64,000 nt of DNA, taken from Streptomyces violaceusniger Tu 4113. GTDB lineage: Bacteria > Actinomycetota > Actinomycetes > Streptomycetales > Streptomycetaceae. The DNA lies in assembly GCF_000147815.2 (NCBI RefSeq), contig NC_015957.1:496001-560000 (forward strand), given 5' to 3'. The notes under the pieces are model-generated. The model was not told where the DNA came from. It saw only the letters and a program-made list of their open reading frames with translations, and made no database searches. Shown one piece after another: positions 52,639-61,914 of this stretch; the stretch's first letter is position 1; the number at the start of each line of letters is the position of its first letter. A program made the translations under genes and the position numbers.

Positions 52639-53121
52639 TCAGGACGCGGCCGGCGGCGGTGAGTCCTCGGGACCGGAGCCGGAACCGGAACCGGGGCCGG
52701 GCCCTTCGCCCTTGCGGCGCAGCTCCTCCTCGCGGCGGCGGAGGTCGGCCTCCCAGTCCTTCAGGCGCTCCTCGTCGCTCTCCTCCTGGTCGCCGGGCGT
52801 GTCGGCCGGTGCGGCGTTCCCGTCGTCCTTACGGCTCGTGTCGTTCAGGGACTTGAGGAACTCGGGATTGTCGTCCGGCGCGACCCACCCGCCCCCGTTG
52901 CCCGCGCCGCGGGCAGCGCCCCGCCCGCCGCCTCCGGCGACGGCGCGCTTACGGCCCGCGATCAGCCAGGAGATGGAGCCCACGATGGGGAACAGCAGGA
53001 CGAGGATCGCCCAGATGGGCTTGGGGATATAGCGGATGTCCTGTTCGTCGGTGGTGATGCAGTCGATGAACGCGTAGATGCTCAGTGCCAGCGGCACCAG
53101 GATCATCAGCACCCGTAGCAT
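52639..53121 (-). CDS. PLDc_N-domain small membrane protein
   Basis: A 160-residue protein. Two N-terminal hydrophobic helices ([39 protein letters not shown]) followed by AGRKR are the phospholipase D N-terminal (PLDc_N) pattern found in short stand-alone membrane proteins. The tail is acidic, partly coiled-coil ([20 protein letters not shown]) and disordered. Convergent with ccsB and divergent from the decarboxylase gene. Function unknown. Confidence 0.88.
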   Translation of the reverse strand: MLRVLMILVPLALSIYAFIDCITTDEQDIRYIPKPIWAILVLLFPIVGSISWLIAGRKRAVAGGGGRGAARGAGNGGGWVAPDDNPEFLKSLNDTSRKDDGNAAPADTPGDQEESDEERLKDWEADLRRREEELRRKGEGPGPGSGSGSGPEDSPPPAAS

Positions 53122-53211
53122 GAGGCGATTCCCCCTGCGTGTGGTGTTCGGGGCGGTGGCTCGGGCCCCCAGTTACGGGACCAGGGTAGTGCGTACCGGA
53201 TACTGGGACGC

Positions 53212-54663
53212 ATGGCTTATGACGATCTTCGTTCCTTTCTGCGGGCGCTCGACAAGGAAGGCGACCTCAAGAGGGTCAAGGCCGAAGTCGATCCGTACCT
53301 GGAGGTCGGGGAGATCGTCGACCGGGTCAACAAGGCGGGCGGCCCCGCGCTGCTCTTCGAGAACGTCAAGGGCTCGGCGATGCCGTTGGCCATGAATGTC
53401 TTCGGCACCGACCGCCGCCTCCTCAAGGCCCTCGGACTCCGCTCGTACGACGAGATCAGCGAGAAGATCGGCGGGCTGGTCAAACCCGAGCTGCCGCAGG
53501 GATTCGGCGGCATGCGCGAGGCGTTCGGGAAGCTGGGCTCGATGGCCCATGTGCCGCCGAAGAAGGTGAAGGACGCGCCCGTCCAGGAGGTGGTCCTCAC
53601 CGGCGAGGACGTCGATCTGGACCAGCTTCCGGCGCTGTTCACCTGGCCCGAGGACGGCGGGTCGTTCTTCAACCTCGGCCTCACCCACACCAAGCACCCC
53701 GAGACCGGGGTGCGCAACCTCGGCCTCTACCGCCTCCAGCGCCATGACCGCCGCACCATCGGCATGCACTGGCAGATCCACAAGGACAGCCGCAACCACT
53801 ACCAAGTGGCCGCCCGGCGCGGGGAGAAGCTCCCGGTGGCGATCGCCTTCGGCGCGCCGCCCGCCGTGACCTACGCCTCGACCGCGCCGCTGCCCGGCGA
53901 CATCGACGAGTACCTCTTCGCGGGGTTCGTCCAGGGCCGGCGGGTCGAGATGGTCGACTGCAAGACGGTGCCGCTCCAGGTCCCGGCGGCGGCCGAGGTC
54001 GTCATCGAGGGCTGGCTGGAGCCCGGGAAGATGCTGCCCGAGGGCCCGTTCGGCGACCATACGGGCTTCTACACGCCCCAGGAGCCGTTCCCGGCCCTGA
54101 CGATCGACTGTGTGACGATGCGGCGGCGGCCGCTGCTCCAGTCGATCGTGGTGGGCCGTCCGCCGACCGAGGACGGACCGCTGGGGCGGGCGACCGAGCG
54201 GTTCTTCCTCCCGCTGCTCAAGATCATCATCCCGGACATCGTGGACTACCACCTCCCCGAGTCCGGCGGATTCCACAACTGCGCGATCGTCTCGATCGAC
54301 AAGAAGTACCCCAAGCACGCGCAGAAGGTGATGCACGCCATCTGGGGTGCCCACATGATGTCGCTCACCAAGCTGATCGTCGTGGTCGACGCCGACTGCG
54401 ATGTACACGATCTGCACGAGGTCTCCTGGCGCGCTCTCGGGAACACCGACTACGGCCGCGATCTGACCGTGGTCGATGGCCCCGTCGACCACCTCGACCA
54501 CGCCTCGTACCAGCAGTTCTGGGGCGGCAAGGCGGGCATCGACGCCACCGCGAAATGGCCCGAGGAGGGCTATACGCGCGACGGCGGATGGCCGCGCATG
54601 GTCATGTCCGACCCGGAGATCGCCGATCGGGTGACAAAGCGATGGAAGGAGTACGGGCTGTGA
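53212..54663 (+). CDS. Menaquinone biosynthesis decarboxylase (UbiD family)
   Basis: A 483-residue UbiD-type enzyme that uses prenylated FMN to decarboxylate the naphthoate intermediate of the futalosine menaquinone pathway. Motifs: IVDRVNKAGGPALLFENVKG at the N-terminus, GMHWQIHKDSRNHY in the cofactor region, EGPFGDHTGFYTP with acid residues, and VVDADCDVHDLHEVSW. It is followed by a UbiA-like prenyltransferase (4-base overlap) and a UbiX-type cofactor maker, which is the expected trio. Confidence 0.94.
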   Translation: MAYDDLRSFLRALDKEGDLKRVKAEVDPYLEVGEIVDRVNKAGGPALLFENVKGSAMPLAMNVFGTDRRLLKALGLRSYDEISEKIGGLVKPELPQGFGGMREAFGKLGSMAHVPPKKVKDAPVQEVVLTGEDVDLDQLPALFTWPEDGGSFFNLGLTHTKHPETGVRNLGLYRLQRHDRRTIGMHWQIHKDSRNHYQVAARRGEKLPVAIAFGAPPAVTYASTAPLPGDIDEYLFAGFVQGRRVEMVDCKTVPLQVPAAAEVVIEGWLEPGKMLPEGPFGDHTGFYTPQEPFPALTIDCVTMRRRPLLQSIVVGRPPTEDGPLGRATERFFLPLLKIIIPDIVDYHLPESGGFHNCAIVSIDKKYPKHAQKVMHAIWGAHMMSLTKLIVVVDADCDVHDLHEVSWRALGNTDYGRDLTVVDGPVDHLDHASYQQFWGGKAGIDATAKWPEEGYTRDGGWPRMVMSDPEIADRVTKRWKEYGL

Positions 54664-55583
54664 GCGCCGATTCCGCAACCTCTGATCTCTTCGGCCCCGA
54701 ACCGGCGCCGCCCGGCCGGGTCCGCGCCTTTCTGCGGCTGGTGATGATCGAGCACTCGGTCTTCGCGCTGCCCTTCGCCTACACCGCCGCGCTGACCGCG
54801 ATGCAACTGTGGGACGGCACCGTCCACTGGACGCGGCTCCTGCTGATCACGGTCGCCATGGTGGGCATGCGCACCTTCGCGATGGCCTGCAACCGGATCA
54901 TCGACCGCGAGATCGACGCCCGTAATCCGCGCACCGCCGGGCGTGAGCTGGTCACCGGCGCCGTGTCGGTGCGCACCGCCTGGACCGGCGCACTCATCGC
55001 GCTCGCCGTCTTCCTGGGCGCGGCGGCGCTGTTGGGCCCGCTCTGCCTGGCGCTGGCGCCGTTCGCGGTGGTGCCGATGGTGGTCTATCCGTACGGCAAG
55101 CGGTTCACCGACTATCCGCACGCCATCCTGGGGCTGGCCCAGGCCATCGGCCCGGTGGGCGCCTGGATCGGGGTCACCGGCGAGTGGTCGTGGGACGCGG
55201 TGATCCTCGGGCTCGCGATCGGCATCTGGATCGGCGGCTTCGACCTGATCTACGCCTGCCAGGACGTGGCGGCCGACCGGGCGCACGGGGTGCGGTCGGT
55301 ACCGGCCCGCTTCGGCATCGCGGGCGCCCTGTACGGGGCGCGCGTCTGCCATGTGGTCACCACGGCCCTGCTGGTCTGGTACGCGCTGGCCACGGACGCC
55401 GGGGCGTTCTTCTGGGTGGGGCTGGTGATCGTCGCGGTGGCGTTCGGGTACGAGCACACCATCGTGCGGCCCGGCGATCTGTCCCGGCTGAACCGCGCCT
55501 TCTTCACGGTCAACGGCTTCATCGGGATCGCCCTCTTCGTCTGCGCGCTCCTGGACCTCATGGTGCGGGGCCTCGGCCTGTGA
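54660..55583 (+). CDS. mqnP: Menaquinone biosynthesis prenyltransferase MqnP (UbiA superfamily)
   Basis: A 307-residue polytopic prenyltransferase. The two Asp-rich diphosphate-binding motifs are ACNRIIDREIDARNPRTAG and IYACQDVAADRAHGVRS. About eight helices. It adds the isoprenoid chain in the futalosine-type menaquinone pathway. GTG start overlaps the stop of the decarboxylase gene. The ubiX-type gene follows after 24 bases. Confidence 0.94.
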   Translation: MSADSATSDLFGPEPAPPGRVRAFLRLVMIEHSVFALPFAYTAALTAMQLWDGTVHWTRLLLITVAMVGMRTFAMACNRIIDREIDARNPRTAGRELVTGAVSVRTAWTGALIALAVFLGAAALLGPLCLALAPFAVVPMVVYPYGKRFTDYPHAILGLAQAIGPVGAWIGVTGEWSWDAVILGLAIGIWIGGFDLIYACQDVAADRAHGVRSVPARFGIAGALYGARVCHVVTTALLVWYALATDAGAFFWVGLVIVAVAFGYEHTIVRPGDLSRLNRAFFTVNGFIGIALFVCALLDLMVRGLGL

Positions 55584-55607
55584 GACCCGCCGGATAGGCT
55601 CGGTGAC

Positions 55608-56339
55608 GTGGAGACGCCGCACGAGCCTTACGGACCGCACGAGCCGTACGGGCCGCACGAAGAAGTGAGCCGGCGCCGTCCCTGGGTGGTCGGTGTGTCC
55701 GGCGCGTCCGGGACGCCGTACGCCGCCTCGGTGCTGCGCGCGCTGCTGGCGGCGGGGGAGGCCGTCGACCTCGTGGTCAGCAGGGCGTCACGGCTGACGC
55801 TGCTGGACGAGACGGGGATCGGCTTCCGCGACGCCCACTGGCGCGAGGATCTGCGCCGCTGGCTGGCGCGGGGCGCGGACGGCAGACCCGACGCCTTCGA
55901 GGTGCCCGCCGAGGTCGCGGACGTGGCCCACTGGGCGGCCGGGGACCTCGCGGCCGGGCCGTCCTCCGGCTCGTACCCGACCAAGGGGATGCTGATCGTC
56001 CCGGCGAGCACCGCGTGTGTGGCCGGAGTGGCGCTCGGGCTGTCGAAGGATCTGCTCCAGCGGGCCGCGAGCGTCACGCTCAAGGAACGGCGCAAGCTCG
56101 TGGTGGCGGTGCGCGAGACGCCGCTGAGCGGGCAGACCCTCAAGGCCCTGGTGTCGCTGGACGAGGCGGGCGCGGTGGTGCTGCCCGCCTCGCCGGCGTT
56201 CTACGCGGGGGCGACGCATATCCAGGATCTGGTGGACTTCGTCGCGGGGCGGGTGCTGGACGCGGCGGGGGTGCCGCACAAGCTGTACCGCCGGTGGGAG
56301 GGGGAGCTCGGTGGAGACCGGGACCGGGGAATGGCCTAG
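55608..56339 (+). CDS. ubiX: UbiX family flavin prenyltransferase
   Basis: A 243-residue enzyme making prenyl-FMN, the cofactor of the UbiD-type decarboxylase encoded two genes upstream. Flavin motif VVGVSGASGTPYAASVLRAL, phosphate loop LIVPASTACVAGVALGLSKD, and VAVRETPLSGQTLKAL. The N-terminus has a repeated EPYGPH stretch (three short copies at 55622 onward). GTG start. Compared with E. coli UbiX it has an insertion of about 25 residues (about 70-95). Confidence 0.92.
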   Translation: METPHEPYGPHEPYGPHEEVSRRRPWVVGVSGASGTPYAASVLRALLAAGEAVDLVVSRASRLTLLDETGIGFRDAHWREDLRRWLARGADGRPDAFEVPAEVADVAHWAAGDLAAGPSSGSYPTKGMLIVPASTACVAGVALGLSKDLLQRAASVTLKERRKLVVAVRETPLSGQTLKALVSLDEAGAVVLPASPAFYAGATHIQDLVDFVAGRVLDAAGVPHKLYRRWEGELGGDRDRGMA

Positions 56340-56350
56340 GGGCGTCGGCC

Positions 56351-56527
56351 CTAGCGGGTCCAGCGCCTCCTGGTGCGCGCGGCGCGGGCCGCGACGACGG
56401 CCGCGCGGCGGGCCGCACGGGAGACGGGCCGGTCGGTGGCATGGGCTGCACGCGAGCGGTTGGCCAGGTCCCGCAGCTCGAGCATGCGGGCCTCAAGACC
56501 CTCGATCGTGTACACGGTGAGTCTCAT
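56351..56527 (-). CDS. Small basic conserved protein
   Basis: A 58-residue, Arg-rich protein (MRLTVYTIEGLEARMLELRD start, ending RTRRRWTR). The first half can form a coiled helix and the second is Ala/Arg repeats. AGGAG touches the start codon, an unusually short spacing. It lies between ubiX (convergent) and the Lrp regulator (divergent). I do not recognise a family; the codon pattern and conserved-looking N-terminus support it as real. Confidence 0.6.
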   Translation of the reverse strand: MRLTVYTIEGLEARMLELRDLANRSRAAHATDRPVSRAARRAAVVAARAARTRRRWTR

Positions 56528-56633
56528 CTCCTGAGGACAGGTGTATCGCCTAAAAGATTTACAGGGCTTGTGGCCCTGATGCCTTAGATTCTACATGTAA
56601 TCTCGCTCAATCCCTGAATAATGGAAGGCGTAC

Positions 56634-57101
56634 GTGCTTATGGACGCGGTGGACAGGCAGCTCATCCAGGCCCTGCGGGAGAACGGCCGGGCCTCGTACG
56701 CGGAGCTGGGCAGGCTGGTCGGCCTCTCCGGGCCCAGCGTCACGGACCGGATCAACCGCCTGGAGGCCGCCGGGGTGATCACCGGCTATCGCGCGACCGT
56801 CGACGCCGCCTCCCTCGGGCTCGGCGTCACCGCCCTGATCGGCATCCAGCTCTCGGACGCCACCGACCACGAGGAGGTGGCCCACCGGATGCGCGAGCTC
56901 GCCGAGATCGAGGACTGCTGGTTCATCGCGGGCGACGACTCCTACATGCTCAAGGTGCGCGCCTCCGACGTGGACGGCCTGGAGCGGACCATCCGCCGGC
57001 TCTCCGGCACCAAGGGCGTCTCCCGCACCCGGACCACGATCGTCCTCTCCACCAAGTGGGAGAACCGGGTCGGCGAGCTTCCCGAGGACATCGAGGCGTA
57101 G
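56634..57101 (+). CDS. Lrp/AsnC family transcriptional regulator
   Basis: A 155-residue regulator. N-terminal HTH (LIQALRENGRASYAELGRLV then GLSGPSVTDRINRLEAAGVI) and C-terminal RAM ligand domain (VTALIGIQLSDATDHEEVAH; DCWFIAGDDSYMLKVRASD). GTG at 56634 has GGAAGG 6 bases upstream; ATG 56640 is possible. It sits inside the menaquinone gene cluster just upstream of mqnE, so control of that pathway is an attractive inference. Its upstream region is AT-rich. Confidence 0.92.
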   Translation: MLMDAVDRQLIQALRENGRASYAELGRLVGLSGPSVTDRINRLEAAGVITGYRATVDAASLGLGVTALIGIQLSDATDHEEVAHRMRELAEIEDCWFIAGDDSYMLKVRASDVDGLERTIRRLSGTKGVSRTRTTIVLSTKWENRVGELPEDIEA

Positions 57102-57148
57102 TCTCGGCCAAGGCTGACATCAGCAGACGTATTGGGAGGCGACCCGGG

Positions 57149-58327
57149 GTGACGGGGACCACACACGACGCGGGTTTCAAGCGGGAGTTGGAAGAGAAGG
57201 TCCGCGCGGGCGAGCGGCTCTCGAGGGAGGACGGCATCGCCCTCTACGAGTCCGACGACCTGGCCTGGCTGGGCGGTCTCGCCCATGAGGTGCGCACCCG
57301 TAAGAACGGCGACGTGGTGCACTTCAACGTCAACCGCCACCTCAACATGACGAACGTGTGCACCGCGTCCTGTGCGTACTGCTCCTTCCAGCGCAAGCCC
57401 GGCGAGAAGGACGCCTACACGATGCGCATCGAGGAGGCCGTCCGCCTCGCCAAGGCGATGGAGAACGACAACCTCACCGAGCTCCACATCGTCAACGGCC
57501 TGCACCCGACCCTTCCCTGGCGCTACTACCCGCGGTCGCTCAAGGCGCTCAAGGAGGCCCTGCCGCAGGTCTCGCTCAAGGCGTTCACCGCCACCGAGAT
57601 CCACCACTTCGAGAAGATCTCCGGCATGCCCGCCTCGGAGATCCTCGACGAGCTGATCGACGCCGGACTGGAGTCGCTCACCGGCGGCGGCGCCGAGATC
57701 TTCGACTGGGAGATCCGGCAGCACATCGTCGACCACGAAACCCACTGGGAGGACTGGTCGCGGATCCACCGGCTCGCGCACGAGAAGGGGCTCAAGACCC
57801 CCTGCACGATGCTCTACGGGCATATCGAGGAGCCCCGCCACCGGGTGGACCACGTGCTGCGCCTGCGTGAACTCCAGGACGAGACCGGCGGCTTCCAGGT
57901 CTTCATCCCGCTGCGCTACCAGCACGACTTCGTGGACATGAAGGACGGCAAGATCCGCAACCGTCTTCAGGCCCGCACCACCATGGCGACCGGCGCCGAG
58001 GCGCTGAAGACCTTCGCGGTCTCGCGGCTGCTGTTCGACAACGTGCCGCACGTCAAGGTCTTCTGGGTGATGCACGGCGTGCAGACCGCACAGCTCGCGC
58101 TCAACCACGGCGCGGACGACATGGACGGCTCGGTCGTCGAGTACAAGATCACTCACGACGCCGACTCCTACGGGACGCCCAACAAGCTCACCCGTGACGA
58201 CCTGCTCGAGCTGATCCGGGACGCCGGCTTCCGGCCGGTGGAGCGGAACACCCGCTACGAGATCATCCGCGAGTTCGAGGGCCCGGACGCGGCCCGCCGC
58301 GAGTCCCCGCAGCCGATGCGGGTGTGA
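57149..58327 (+). CDS. mqnE: Aminofutalosine synthase MqnE
   Basis: A 392-residue radical SAM enzyme that joins an SAM-derived adenosyl group to 3-[(1-carboxyvinyl)oxy]benzoate. The cluster motif C-x3-C-x2-C is CTASCAYC (Cys71, 75, 78) after VNRHLNMTNV, followed by HIVNGLHP, TATEIHHFEKISG and TGGGAEIFDWEIRQHI. GTG at 57149 has GGGAGG 8 bases upstream. Distinguished from MqnC by sequence style and by its usual place with mqnP and the decarboxylase. Confidence 0.94.
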   Translation: MTGTTHDAGFKRELEEKVRAGERLSREDGIALYESDDLAWLGGLAHEVRTRKNGDVVHFNVNRHLNMTNVCTASCAYCSFQRKPGEKDAYTMRIEEAVRLAKAMENDNLTELHIVNGLHPTLPWRYYPRSLKALKEALPQVSLKAFTATEIHHFEKISGMPASEILDELIDAGLESLTGGGAEIFDWEIRQHIVDHETHWEDWSRIHRLAHEKGLKTPCTMLYGHIEEPRHRVDHVLRLRELQDETGGFQVFIPLRYQHDFVDMKDGKIRNRLQARTTMATGAEALKTFAVSRLLFDNVPHVKVFWVMHGVQTAQLALNHGADDMDGSVVEYKITHDADSYGTPNKLTRDDLLELIRDAGFRPVERNTRYEIIREFEGPDAARRESPQPMRV

Positions 58328-58340
58328 CCCGCTCTGCCCA

Positions 58341-58376
58341 CCGCCCGGCGGCCGCCGTCTGACGGCCGCCGGGCGG
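58341..58376 (+). terminator. Hairpin after mqnE
   Basis: CCGCCCGGCGGCCG pairs perfectly with CGGCCGCCGGGCGG around an 8-base loop, 14 bases after the mqnE stop. Confidence 0.87.
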
Positions 58377-58390
58377 GGCACCCGGGGGGC

Positions 58391-59050
<660 letters not shown>

Positions 59051-59063
59051 GCGGCCCGGGGTC

Positions 59064-59205
59064 GTGGCGTACGGGAGCCCCGCCGCCCTCGTGTCCAGGA
59101 GCCCGGCCGCCGTGGCGTACGGGAGCCCGGCCGCCCTCGTGTCCAGGAGCCCGGCCGCCGTGGCGTAGGGGAGCCCGGCCGCCGTCGCGTACGGGGCCTG
59201 AGGCG
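59064..59205 (+). repeat. 48-bp tandem repeats downstream of udgX
   Basis: Units starting gtggcgtacgggagccc at 59064, 59112 and 59160 (period 48). The first two are full and differ by one base; the third is partial and altered. Each unit contains two ggagcccsgccgcc segments, so an inner repeat exists as well. No gene is credible between 59051 and 59243. Confidence 0.92.
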
Positions 59206-59243
59206 CGTGAGCGGTAACAGCGCCGGTGGGTATCGTCGGCCGC

Positions 59244-59768
59244 ATGCCCCTGCGTTTTGAACTCGATCCCGAGGCCACCCCCGAGCTGCTCGACTCCGTC
59301 TGCGCCCTCTGGGCCGACGTCTCGAACGCGGGCGGCGCCGTCGGCTTCGTACCGCCCGTGGCCAAGGACGACATACGCCCCGATCTGCTCAAGCACCTCG
59401 CCGCGATGACGGAGGGCCGGACCCGCCTGCTCATCGGCCGCGACGAGGACGGCGCCGTGGCCGCCACCGCCTTCTTCACCTTCAACGCCCACCGGCTGAT
59501 GCGCCACTGGTGCTGGCTCTACACCGTGATGGTGCACCCCTCCCACCAGGGCAAGGGACACGGCCGCGCCCTTATGGCCGCCGCCGAGGACGCCGCGCGC
59601 GATATGGACGGCATCCGGGGGATACGGCTCACCTGCCGCGGCGGCACCGGGGCGGACCGCTTCTACGAGGCGTGCGGCTACAAGGAGGTCGGCCGGGCGC
59701 CCGGCGCGATCAGGGTCGCGGACGACGATTTCCGGGACGATGTCACCATGTGGCTGCCGCTGAATTGA
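59244..59768 (+). CDS. GNAT family N-acetyltransferase
   Basis: A 174-residue acetyltransferase. The acetyl-CoA binding segment is LYTVMVHPSHQGKGHGRALM (Q/RxxGxG/A form), followed by IRLTCRGGTGADRFYEACGY and KEVGRAPGA. The ATG at 59244 gives MPLRFELDPE. Soluble. It could acetylate an antibiotic, amino acid or protein terminus; the substrate cannot be told. Confidence 0.9.
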   Translation: MPLRFELDPEATPELLDSVCALWADVSNAGGAVGFVPPVAKDDIRPDLLKHLAAMTEGRTRLLIGRDEDGAVAATAFFTFNAHRLMRHWCWLYTVMVHPSHQGKGHGRALMAAAEDAARDMDGIRGIRLTCRGGTGADRFYEACGYKEVGRAPGAIRVADDDFRDDVTMWLPLN

Positions 59769-59862
59769 TCAGAAACCGGCCGTGGTTCACTGGGAGGACA
59801 GTTTCTTCCGGCACACGCTCCGGCAGAACGCCCAGCAGAACTCCCAGGAGAGAGGACGAGTC

Positions 59863-60150
59863 GTGTCCTTCACGCCGAGTGCCATGTTCCGCTACACCCT
59901 CATGCGCTTGGGAATCTTCGTCGGCTCGTTCCTGGCGATCTGGGGCCTGGTCTACGTCCGGGTGCTGCCCTCCGGCCTCGGCAGCTCCAACCTCTTCTGG
60001 GTGGCGCTGCTCGCGCTGGTCGTCTCCGCGCCGCTCAGTTGGGTGACGCTGCGCAGGCAGCGGGACGCCGTGGCCGTCCAGGTCGCCGAGAAGGTGGACC
60101 GCGCCAAGGAGCGGCTGGCGGCGAACCAGAGCCAGGAGGACGGCGTCTGA
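59863..60150 (+). CDS. DUF4229 small membrane protein
   Basis: A 95-residue protein with two hydrophobic helices (LMRLGIFVGSFLAIWGLVYV; LFWVALLALVVSAPLSWVTL) and a charged helical tail (AEKVDRAKERLAANQSQEDG), the DUF4229 pattern. GTG at 59863 has a purine-rich GGAGAGAGGA upstream; a longer in-frame start would give an unlikely Gln/Asn-rich extension. Function unknown. Confidence 0.87.
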   Translation: MSFTPSAMFRYTLMRLGIFVGSFLAIWGLVYVRVLPSGLGSSNLFWVALLALVVSAPLSWVTLRRQRDAVAVQVAEKVDRAKERLAANQSQEDGV

Positions 60151-60301
60151 CCCGCGCCGGGCTGTAACCCTCCTCACACCACCCCGCACACTCCACCGAC
60201 GCCCCTTGTGTCAGCTTCCGTTGGCACAGGGGGCGTTGATGTCTTTCGGCCCCTCAGGAGCCGTCAGGAGCCCGGGGAAGCCGCCAGAAGTCAAAGATTT
60301 C

Positions 60302-60333
60302 CTTTGGGTGCCCCAAAGCCGCGGTGTTAATGT
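60302..60333 (+). promoter_or_regulatory. Palindrome and -10-like element ahead of the leader peptide
   Basis: CTTTGGG-TGC-CCCAAAG (60302-60318) is a perfect 7-bp inverted repeat, and TAATGT (60328-60333) lies 7 bases before the leader ATG. If TAATGT is the -10 element, transcription would start at or next to the ATG, giving a leaderless message. The palindrome overlaps where RNA polymerase would bind and could be an operator. Confidence 0.45.
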
Positions 60334-60340
60334 ACTTGTC

Positions 60341-60445
60341 ATGAAGACAGCAGCCGCGCCCCTCATCTCCGCGAGCGTTCCGCTCGTGGCGCGCCTGCAC
60401 ATCGATCTTTGCCGCTGTCTCTCCGCGGCCTGTCGTCGCCGCTGA
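60341..60445 (+). CDS. Cysteine-rich putative leader peptide
   Basis: A 34-residue open frame: MKTAAAPLISASVPLVARLH followed by IDLCRCLSAACRRR. The pattern VARLHIDLCR-x-LSAxC with clustered Cys codons (24, 26, 31) is the hallmark of small actinobacterial leader peptides found ahead of sulfur and cysteine genes, where ribosome stalling at Cys codons is thought to control the downstream gene. No ribosome site is visible, consistent with leaderless translation. It ends 82 bases before the symporter. Confidence 0.8.
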   Translation: MKTAAAPLISASVPLVARLHIDLCRCLSAACRRR

Positions 60446-60470
60446 TCGACCTCACGCACAGCGGCCGGAG
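60421..60470 (+). promoter_or_regulatory. Possible attenuator hairpins at the leader-peptide end
   Basis: CCGCTG (60439-60444, at the leader stop) can pair with CAGCGG (60459-60464). CTCCGCGGCC (60421-60430, overlapping the last Cys codons) can alternatively pair with GGCCGGAG (60463-60470). These are mutually exclusive, as attenuation would need. Pairing is read by eye only. Confidence 0.4.
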
Positions 60471-60527
60471 ATCCCGTACGGACTCCTGGCTTTCTCCCGC
60501 TCTCTTACCTCCACCGGAGTGTGTCCG

Positions 60528-61853
60528 TTGTCGTCCGCCCTCAAGGCGTCCCCCCAGGGGTCGTCGTCCTTCCGCCTGCCCAAGGTGCCCTTCTGGGCGC
60601 AGATCCTGCTGGGCCTCGTCCTCGGTGTGGTGCTGGGCTGGATCGCCCGCAGCGGTGATGTCGGCTGGCTGGTCACCACGCTCGACAAGATCGGCTCGAT
60701 CTTCGTCCAGTTGCTGAAGCTGGCCGTCGCCCCGCTGGTGTTCTTCGCGATCCTGATCTCGATCACCAACCTGCGGAACGTCAACAACGCCGCCCGGCTG
60801 GCGACCCGCACCCTGCTGTGGTTCATGGCCACCTCGCTCATAGCCGTCGCCATCGGCCTCGCGATCGGCCTGATCACCAACCCGGGCGCCGGCACCGATC
60901 TGACCCCCAAGGACGGCGCCAAGCCCGACCACGCGGGCTCCTGGCTGGACTTCCTCACCGGGATCGTGCCGACCGACGTCATCACCCCGTTCACCGAGCT
61001 GAACGTCCTGCAGATCGTCTTCATCGCCGCCGTCGCGGGTGTCGCGGCCCTCCAGCTCGGCGAGAAGGCCCAGCCGATCCTCACGCTGAGCCAGTCGGTG
61101 CTCGAACTGCTCCAGAAGGCCCTGTGGTGGGTCATCCGCCTCGCCCCGCTGGGCACCCTCGGCCTCATCGGCACCGCCATCGCCGACTACGGCTGGAACC
61201 TGATCGGCAAGTACGCGACGTTCACCGCCGACATCTACATCGGCTGCGCGCTGGTGATGTTCGGCGTCTACCCGCTGCTGCTCGCGACGGTCGCCAAGGT
61301 CAACCCCCTGAGCTTCTTCAAGGGCGCCTGGCCCGCCATCCAGCTCGCCTTCGTCTCCCGCTCCTCGGTCGGCACCATGCCGCTGACCCAGAAGGTCACC
61401 GAGCGCCTCGGCGTCCCCAAGGAGTACGCCTCCTTCGCGGTGCCCTTCGGCTCGACGACGAAGATGGACGGCTGCGCCTCGATCTACCCGGCGATCGCCG
61501 CGATCTTCATCGCCCAGATCTTCGACGTCCACCTCGGCATCGGCGACTACCTCCTGATCGCCTTCGTCTCGGTCATCGGCTCCGCCGCCACCGCCGGCCT
61601 TACGGGCGCCACGGTCATGCTGACCCTGACCCTCTCCACCCTGGGCCTGCCCCTGGAGGGCGTCGGCCTGCTGATGGCCATCGACCCGGTGCTGGACATG
61701 ATGCGGACCGCCACGAACGTGGCCGGCCAATCGCTGATCCCGGTGATCGTCTCGGCCCGCGAGAAGATCCTCGATCACGAGGCGTACGCCCACGCCAGCG
61801 CTTCCCCGCTGGACGACTACGACGAGCCGGAGCGCCGGCTCGCCGCCGCGTAA
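60528..61853 (+). CDS. Dicarboxylate/amino acid:cation symporter (DAACS family)
   Basis: A 441-residue membrane transporter of the glutamate/aspartate/cystine family. N-terminal helices (VPFWAQILLGLVLGVVLGWI; KLAVAPLVFFAILISITNLR) lead to the re-entrant loop with SRSSVGTMPLT, the unwound helix TTKMDGCASIYPAIAAIFIA that corresponds to the NMDGT sodium site, and the second hairpin VIGSAATAGLTGATVML. TTG at 60528 has GGAG 8 bases upstream. The family includes L-cystine uptake proteins (TcyP), which fits the Cys-rich leader peptide upstream. Strong terminator follows. Confidence 0.92.
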   Translation: MSSALKASPQGSSSFRLPKVPFWAQILLGLVLGVVLGWIARSGDVGWLVTTLDKIGSIFVQLLKLAVAPLVFFAILISITNLRNVNNAARLATRTLLWFMATSLIAVAIGLAIGLITNPGAGTDLTPKDGAKPDHAGSWLDFLTGIVPTDVITPFTELNVLQIVFIAAVAGVAALQLGEKAQPILTLSQSVLELLQKALWWVIRLAPLGTLGLIGTAIADYGWNLIGKYATFTADIYIGCALVMFGVYPLLLATVAKVNPLSFFKGAWPAIQLAFVSRSSVGTMPLTQKVTERLGVPKEYASFAVPFGSTTKMDGCASIYPAIAAIFIAQIFDVHLGIGDYLLIAFVSVIGSAATAGLTGATVMLTLTLSTLGLPLEGVGLLMAIDPVLDMMRTATNVAGQSLIPVIVSAREKILDHEAYAHASASPLDDYDEPERRLAAA

Positions 61854-61871
61854 CTGCTGCCCAGCGACAAA

Positions 61872-61908
61872 CGGTGCCCCCGGACCTCCGCGAGGTCCGG
61901 GGGCACCG
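61872..61908. terminator. Hairpin between convergent symporter and SMR gene
   Basis: A perfect 16-bp inverted repeat (CGGTGCCCCCGGACCT against AGGTCCGGGGGCACCG) with a 5-base loop. Confidence 0.92.
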
Positions 61909-61914
61909 CGGCGT

